64,000 nt of DNA from Bombardia bombarda (taxonomy: Eukaryota > Ascomycota > Sordariomycetes > Sordariales > Lasiosphaeriaceae): the NCBI GenBank assembly GCA_030512295.1, contig JAULSR010000004.1, forward strand, positions 620,001 to 684,000. Direction: 5' to 3'. The position numbers and the translations under genes are program-made. The notes beneath the pieces are model-generated. The model saw only the letters and a list, made by a program, of their open reading frames with translations. It did not search any database and was not told the origin of the DNA. This document shows positions 57,615-64,000 of this stretch, piece by piece. Numbering within the stretch: position 1 is the stretch's first letter; every line of letters begins with the position of its first letter.

Positions 57615-60600
57615 TTACAATACATACACACAAACGCACATACGCAAGTAATAGACGGACAGGGACATTGGACTGGGCTGGCTGGCTGGCTGGCTGGCGG
57701 GGGTGTCAGGGTGGCAGGACAGTGTCCCTTCTAAGATTAGATGGGGACCAAAAACGAGGGGGCTTTACTTGTGGATGGTAGAGAAAAGGGGCACACACCT
57801 ATTTGTTATGGTTAGGTACTTGTGGCGGCGGTTGGAGGCATGGTGTTTTCTGCTTTCTGCTCTCGCCGCGGGGCGGGGAGGGATGGTTGAGTGGTTGGAG
57901 GCAATTTATCTGCAATTATCACTCGAACAAAGGGTGAGAGATGAATCAGTTGATGAGCTGTCCTTGGATATAATCGGGTTCGCAGAGGGCAAGGGAGGGA
58001 GGTTTCGCTAGAATTACGTACTATCAGTTAATGTCTTGTTGTTATGAAGGTGAATATGAGATTGATACTCGAGGTTTTGAGCTTTCTTTTGTTCAATTTG
58101 ACAGTTTTATAATTGATATGGTATGTGTAGGCTTTGCCAATATTTCCGCTATGTGTGCAATGGGGTTGAGTTGTGTACTGCTTGGTTACCTTAGAGTGTA
58201 TATGAAACTTTCTTGGCTGTTCCTGCAAGGACAAATATGTGTGTAATACGGAAGTAGAGTAAGTACCTAGTTAAAAAAGGGGGAAACCATACCGAGCACT
58301 TGACCAAATATTTCGTTACTCGCGGCCACGTGGCATGCTAATGTCACTGGATCATTAAATGGTTAGGAGCTGGTACTTAGCAATTTGATCTATTGTCGTT
58401 GTCACACGGGATTCAAGGCAGACGGGGAGAGTGGATTATCCCATCTCCCCAGATATCAACGGCCGTACGTTGTCAGTAACTGCCCCCATGACTTTTCTGG
58501 CCTTGGCCATACTCTTGTGTTAATATCCAAGGTTTTCTCAGCACGGCTGGTTCTAAAGGGCTCGGTTTAGCTGGTTATTCGAGGCTGCTACTATTCTGCC
58601 CTAGCCAACCGATGTTCCCAGTAGGTATATACAATACACCCGGCGCGGGCAAGGAGGTCGATGTAAAGATTTCGCCCACATGGTATACGATCGCTCCAGA
58701 CCTGAAAACGTGGACAAGTCGTGCCTTGGTTGACATGCTCAGCTGACAAGGAGATGAATATTCAACCAAGTGAGACACGTGTTGCCCAGAGCAACGTGAA
58801 TAGGGGTAAATCACACAGCTCCCGTGATAGCCAAAGGACCGGGCATATATGTCGTTGATCCTATCTGGTCTAACTCCGGCCCGGACACCGTAATGCCTGA
58901 GGGCAATATTACCATGTAACCGTATCGAGCAGCCGTGGGGAAAAGAATGGCACGTTAACTCCCTGTTTTTCTTAACCGGGCTGATGGGCTGAAGATGGCT
59001 CATGAAGATCCATTTATCGTATATTGAAGAAGTCAGTCTTCATTCGTAGTAATCCAGTGTTAGCCTTCAGCCCGGCCGGTACGGAAAGTGGCTGCTGCTT
59101 TTGGTCTATTAGATACGATGTCGCTAAGCAGGTAGGACAGCTGCCTCGGGGCTTCCGTTAGTAGTTCTAGCAAAAACAGCAGCAGCGAAAACAAGATATC
59201 ATAGCCCCCGATCTTCGCTTAGCCCGTATTTTATCGGCTTTGGAGACACGAGTGTATTATGAGGCGGATGAAGTCATCAAGTGTCGTTGCCGCGATACTA
59301 TTGATCCGGGGCTGGAAGTAATGGCGTTCAGCACTGGGTTGCCACCGTCCTTCAACTCTTCTTGGGTATGACTGCCTCACACAAGGCCACTAGACCAGCT
59401 ATGGGTGGTGCATGTGCTATAATTAGACGCGACACAGGACACAGGACAGACGGGCATGCATTTGAAGCAAAAAAGGTACTGGTCAGTGTTGCAGCGGACC
59501 CCACGGCCCACCGCACTTGACGGTAGGGCAGATGCAGGCTACCTGTGGGTTTCCAAGTTTTGCGACGTTGGAATTTCGGACTGGGTGGACAAGTATGCGA
59601 CGAAAGAGGTTGTAAAAAACGACGATCGACTAGGTAAGCACATATACGGCTTTGTCATGGGCAGCCATCGGTGGGACAGATTGGAAGGTCGTAGGTTATT
59701 GATTGCCAGTGCAGAGAGACCCAGAGAGACGCCGGTTTCCGAGACCTGCTGGTGCATTGGTGCCCACGTGCCAAGCTACACGGCGGCTCGAGTGGGTAAG
59801 TAGCTGAAGAAGCACCGCATGAGATGCATTGGTTGGTGATCAACGCCGAGACCTCGAAAAGGGGATGAGGCTGTCGAGCAAAATGGGATCTGCCATCTTG
59901 ACTGACGGAGCAGCAGCAGTAGTGATACCATGGCCAGAAGGAGATGGCAGCTAAATAAATGAGGGATATGGGTCTCTTGGATATGGTGAGTTCGTCTTGC
60001 TGTCGTACGGCAGGCAGCACCCACGCAATATCGGGTGCTGTGTTCCTTCCGAATTGAACCCATCCAATCTAGGTACCTACCTTGCCGTATGTCGTGTTCT
60101 TTAGGGTTTGAGACTCTCAAGTCTAGAATATCAGCACGAGCCAGCTCGAACTGGCCACTATCCGCTCCGTGCAGGGAACATGCACCCGTCGAGATCTCTA
60201 AAGGAACCTAACGTTATCTTGGCGGGTCCCTGCGCCTGGCGACACTTATGGATGTCTTGAGATGGTTACTCCGTAAGTAATTCGGTCCTCGGTCCTGACT
60301 CCTGTGGTGACTGGCGAGAAAGTTGAAGCACAGCCCCAGTCCCCCAGACTCGGAGTGGCATTTCGAATGTCCACCCCTTACCACGTACCCCCTGCCCACA
60401 TCCAATCCATTGGATCCATCTGCTGCATCAGCGAGGGGCGGGCAGCCGCGCATTGGATTGACTTGCTTGCATGGTGGCCCTGTGAAGGCAGTAGGGAAGA
60501 AGCGAACCATTTTGTCCTGTCTCGTCTCGTCTCGTCTCGTCTCGTCGTCCCTCCTCCACTGACTGACTGACTGCCCTGACTGCCCTGACTGCCCTGACTG

Positions 60601-61114
60601 ACAGACCTGGCCCCGTCAGTCGTTCGTGTCGCTAATATCAGCCCTTCTGTCGCTTGACGCCGCTAGTCGCCAGCCGAGGAAGGACTCAGTGACAGCTCCG
60701 ACCTGCCATTCGACCAGGGCGGCCTCGACGTTCCATGTTGCGCTCTGCTCGCATTGCTCTGCACCCTGTCGAGATCCAGCTGTTCTTGCCTGCGCATTCC
60801 ATTTGCGGTCTTTGCGGCTTTTGAGGGGGCCTAGCAGTCTAGAGGTAGCAGGCCTTAGGTTCTGACACCCGTCACCCCGCCCCTATCTTACCTATTCTAA
60901 CAGGAGGTCCGACCTGACCTGCCCGATACCTGCCTCCCCGCCAGTTGCCTTTACCTCTATACCTTAGCACCTACCTAGGGCATCCACTGTCGCAGGAGCG
61001 ACCTGCCTACCGATCCGACAGACCGCCCCGACCGACTGGAGACCGGCCTGACCGCTGCCCGCCAGCGAGCCCCCAGTGGAGGTTCAGTCCTGAGGTGTTC
61101 TAATAATACCGATA
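57615..61114. other. Intergenic, no gene seen
   Basis: This 3.5 kb holds a CTGG repeat just after the synthetase (57676-57698), chance open frames of 60-140 codons without domains, and near the right end TCTCG and CTGA/CTGCCCTGA tandem repeats (60521-60603). The 60.5-61.1 kb portion is GC- and pyrimidine-rich and is probably the promoter and leader of the gene at 61115. Confidence 0.55.
60521..60603. repeat. CTCGT pentamer and CTGA / CTGCCCTGA tandem repeats
   Basis: Five copies of CTCGT (60521-60545) are followed after a short gap by three CTGA units and three CTGCCCTGA units (about 60559-60603). They lie about 500 bases upstream of the gene starting at 61115. Confidence 0.85.
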
Positions 61115-64000
61115 ATGCTGTTCTATCGGGCTGGCAAACATAACCGCTCTCAACACAATCTTGTTGGGTCGACGGTTGCCGAGGACCCTTCGATCTCTGC
61201 AGCAGCTGCGAGCCCGAGTGCGGGCGCTCCCCCTCCTAACCCCTCTCCCGGTCCTTCTTCTTCAGCCTTGTCCAACCCGGCCTTCAGCTCTAGCGAATCT
61301 TTCCAGGTTGAGAACAATACCGTCACCGCCGCCACAAGCACCACCACCACCACCACTGCCGCCGCCGCCAGGTCAAACCTCGCACAACAACAAGCCCCTC
61401 CACCGCCGCCGCACCTGGTGAATATCTACAACACCACTGCTGCTGGCGGCCGTAACCCAAGCAACATTTTGCAATTGCAGCAACAGCAACAGCAGCAGCA
61501 ACAGCAGCAGCAACACTCCAGCACGGTGGCTGCTGCCCCTCCCTCCACCGCTGCTGCCGCCGTTGGCGCTGCCGTTGACCCTCAACAACACCAGCACCAG
61601 GTGCACCGTTTCCCCCAGCCATCCCAACTCTCCCCAACCTCCAGCAACCAACTGCAGCAGCACCCGTCCCATCAGTCTCACGGGTCAAGCTCCGTCGACG
61701 ACATACCCGCCGCTAGCGCCCATAACACCCTGCCCTCCCCCGTCGCCGGCCAGGCCCAACCGCCAATCCTGCTCCAGCAGCCGCAGCCGCCAAAAGCAAA
61801 GCAGTCGACCACCCGTAAACTGATAAAGAACATTTGGAGCGGGTCCTCTTCGAGTCGCGGCCCCGATCCTCACCACCACTCCTCTAGCAATTCCCACGGC
61901 AACTCTCTGGGCTTACAGCGCAGGTCGTCGAAGCGAGTGAGCCAACCTCCTCCGCCCCCCTCCATCCGCACCGGTGTCTCGCAAGTCTCGCTCGAGCAGC
62001 AGCACGACTGGCAATCGCAACACACTCTACCCTCGCAGCCCTCTCCTCTCCAGCCCGTAGGAGAGTTTCGGGACCTGTACATTGCCAATACGGGTGATCG
62101 TGATCAACAAGAGCAGGTGCACCACCATACCATCAGGGCGGTTCCTCCCGCTGACTCGGACTCGTCGCCATACTCGGCTGACGATATTGGCTACCACCAC
62201 CACCAACAGCAACACCAACCTCACCTCCATCATCAAGGCAACACCCCCCCGAGTTCCAGCATCTGCGATACGTGCAGCCGGCCTTTGACCCCGCGCAGGC
62301 GTTGCAGCAATTCCACTTCACCGACTCTCCAACAGGCCCAACAGGGCAGTACCAAGGCGGTCCTAACCAGTCGGGAATTACTGGCCATCTAGGAAACCCG
62401 CAGCAAAATCCCGAGACTGCATCTCAACTGTCGCGCGATTCGCCCATCACGGAGTCGGATCAGCGTTCTGCGACCAGTATACAGATACAGCCAGGCCAAA
62501 GTTCGCCAGCGATAAACTACCCGGTCCAGCCCCAGGATCACCTGGCGCGGCAGAACCCGCCTTTGGCTCAAGCTCAAGGCCAAGCCCCGCAGCACCAGAC
62601 AATGGCCCCACCACCCGTCGGTCCTCCCCCGCCCCGACGATCACAAGAGACGGAGAAGGGGAGCATGCGCGACCAGGTTCAGCCCCCTCCCGGCCCTCCC
62701 CCCAGTTATCGCCAGAGTCAACAGCCGCCTAGCATGAATACCATTCCCGCACCCGCCAACGCCGGCGGCCAGAACCCCCAGAACCCAAACTACCGCCCGG
62801 GCGCTGTGCAGGACAGGCAGCAGTTTGATGGCCCCAATGACATACAGGGGCGCAACAGCCCCCAGCCTTTAAGTGACCGTGGCGGCGAAGACCCCGAGAA
62901 GGCCTTCAAAGAACTTGGTATGGCCCATCATCCGCGTATCCAATCGACCCGGCTAACTCACCCATTGCTTCTACAGTGACCAAGTATAAGAACGTGAAGA
63001 GGCTCTACTTTGATGGCAAGAAGGAGATTGAACAGTTAAGCAGTCAGGTAGAGCAGCTCCAGAATGCTATCGCCAATCAGCGCATGTCTCAGAGCCGGAC
63101 CTCGCTTGACGACAGCGAGTACTCGACACGCTTCAACCGCCTCAATGGCGCCATCACCAACCTCTCGTTCAATATTCGCAAGGACTGGGTCACGCTACCG
63201 ACCTGGATGGTTCCCTTTGTTAGCGCTGACGCGCTGAAAACAGGCAAGCAGGAAATGACGGCTGTCGGCCGTGCCGTAATCACACGTTGGGTCGTGGAAG
63301 AGATCTTCAACCGCTGTTTCCACCCAGGCCTGGACCCCGAGCTGAGCAGGCAGCTGAAGACGATAGAGCAGAACATCAGGAACTTTAGCTACACGATGAG
63401 CAGCCAGGAGGAGTACGATGCACTGACAAGCAAGGTGGTGAGCTGGCGGATGGCGACGCTGGAGGGCCTATCAGACGTGCTGCGGAGCGTGGAGAGCGTG
63501 AACCACAAGGCCGATTTCACACGGCGCGCCACTAGCAACCTAACAGCATGTCTCTACCAGCACCTGTCGGAACCGCCGCCCGCGGGCGTTGACGGGAGCG
63601 CCAGCATGATCGTGGAGCTGGCCGTAGGCATTGCGAGCAATCTTCCCCTCGAGAGCCGCGACGTGGCCATCGTATACCCGGTCCCCGAGCAGCCCATCCA
63701 GCTCGACGTGATGGAGGTAGAGAAGGCAGGGCTTCCCGCCCTGGAGTCGCGGTCCTCTGATGCCAGTGAGGAGGGCCCAAGCGAGGACGGAGCCAAAGAT
63801 GCCAAGGACCGGCGAGGCGACAAGTCCAGGTCGGGTATGTTGAACACCATCCTTGGCGGTGGCGGCAGCACACCCGGCAGCCGAAAAGGCAGCATTGCTG
63901 ACGCTCCCCCTCCCCAAGTAGCAGCTCCCGGCGCCCAACCGCAACCCAAGGAACCCCCCAGGGTACGCTTCGCTGGATTCGTGGGTGTTGAAGTCCGCGG
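61115..64000 (+). CDS. Large Q/P-rich fungal protein of unknown function, partial, with frame break
   Basis: The coding region starts at 61115 (MLFYRAGKHNRSQHNLVGST), runs to 62917, and continues from 62977 past the window edge (splice GTATGG...CTACAG joins KEL|VTKYKN). Residues 1-600 are low-complexity: Gln runs from CAG repeats (about 61479-61514), Pro, Ser and His-rich tracts, and a basic segment STTRKLIKNIWSGSSSSRG. The second part is ordered: a coiled coil (GKKEIEQLSSQVEQLQNAI), then NLSFNIRKDWVTLPTWMVPF, TAVGRAVITRWVVEEIFNR, KTIEQNIRNFSYTM and SMIVELAVGIASNLPLESRD. I do not recognise a named domain. The frame changes by -1 at a C7 run (62244-62250): upstream reads GNTPP, downstream EFQHLRYVQPAFDPAQALQQ. 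A missing C is the simplest explanation. Confidence 0.75.
61479..61514 (+). repeat. CAG/CAA repeat (poly-Gln)
   Basis: A run of about twelve CAG/CAA codons encodes a Gln tract in the low-complexity first half of the 61115 gene. Confidence 0.88.

Noticed and set aside
57703..58011. 102-codon frame (+) downstream of acetoacetyl-CoA synthetase
   Set aside because: Lies in the probable 3' untranslated region, no domain, no conserved pattern.
62244..62250. Programmed -1 frameshifting as the main explanation of the frame break
   Set aside because: The slippery-like heptamer is a simple C homopolymer and no downstream stimulatory structure was evident; a one-base length error is simpler, so slippage is kept only as an alternative.

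Overview
The window is nuclear DNA of a filamentous ascomycete, most likely a Sordariomycete. Genes carry short introns (about 50-130 nt) with GTAAGT/GTATGT-type donors, CTAAC/CTGAC branch sites and CAG/TAG acceptors. The proteins belong to recognisable fungal families (Gtr2, Itc1, CSN1, Prp18, SAP18, Alg8, Lcb2, a Zn2Cys6 regulator), and the spacers carry TACCTACC-type tracts. I found no rRNA, tRNA, CRISPR array, plasmid or phage feature, and no convincing transposon. All exon borders below were worked out by hand from splice signals and frame continuity; for every multi-exon gene except the disrupted one at 61 kb the exon lengths sum to an intact reading frame.

Layout. Left part (1-21 kb): Gtr2-type Rag GTPase (-), a MIF-domain protein (-), a tetraspan membrane protein of unknown function (-), a large LCAT-like hydrolase (-), a tiny four-exon complex I subunit of the NDUFB4/B15 type (+) and SAP18 (-). 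Middle (21-42 kb): Prp18 (+), CSN1 of the COP9 signalosome (-), a Zn2Cys6 regulator behind 3.8 kb of non-coding DNA (+), an Xaa-Pro aminopeptidase (+) and Itc1, the WAC/DDT partner of ISWI (-). Right part (42-64 kb): an endoplasmic-reticulum block of Alg8 (-), an Emp47/ERGIC-53-like lectin (+), a CXXC-less PDI-like protein ending RDEL (+) and serine palmitoyltransferase Lcb2 (-); then acetoacetyl-CoA synthetase (+) and a large Q/P-rich protein of unknown function running off the right edge (+).

The genes do not form an operon or a metabolite cluster; this is mostly conserved chromosomal core. The main functional neighbourhood is the run of four ER genes at 42.4-51.6 kb, in which Alg8 and the lectin share a divergent promoter region. 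SAP18/Prp18 are also divergent, and NDUFB4/SAP18 and Prp18/CSN1 are convergent.

Most unusual points: a stretch closely resembling the core of U6 snRNA that ends exactly on a 3' splice site, followed by two predicted 8-nt microexons (47.3-47.5 kb); a reading-frame break at a C7 run in the 61-64 kb gene; a MIF domain lacking the catalytic N-terminal proline; an A18 tract one base before the pepP start codon; a first exon consisting only of ATG in itc1; and stop-free 3n introns in SAP18 and itc1. I did not find strong evidence for an entirely new multi-gene system.
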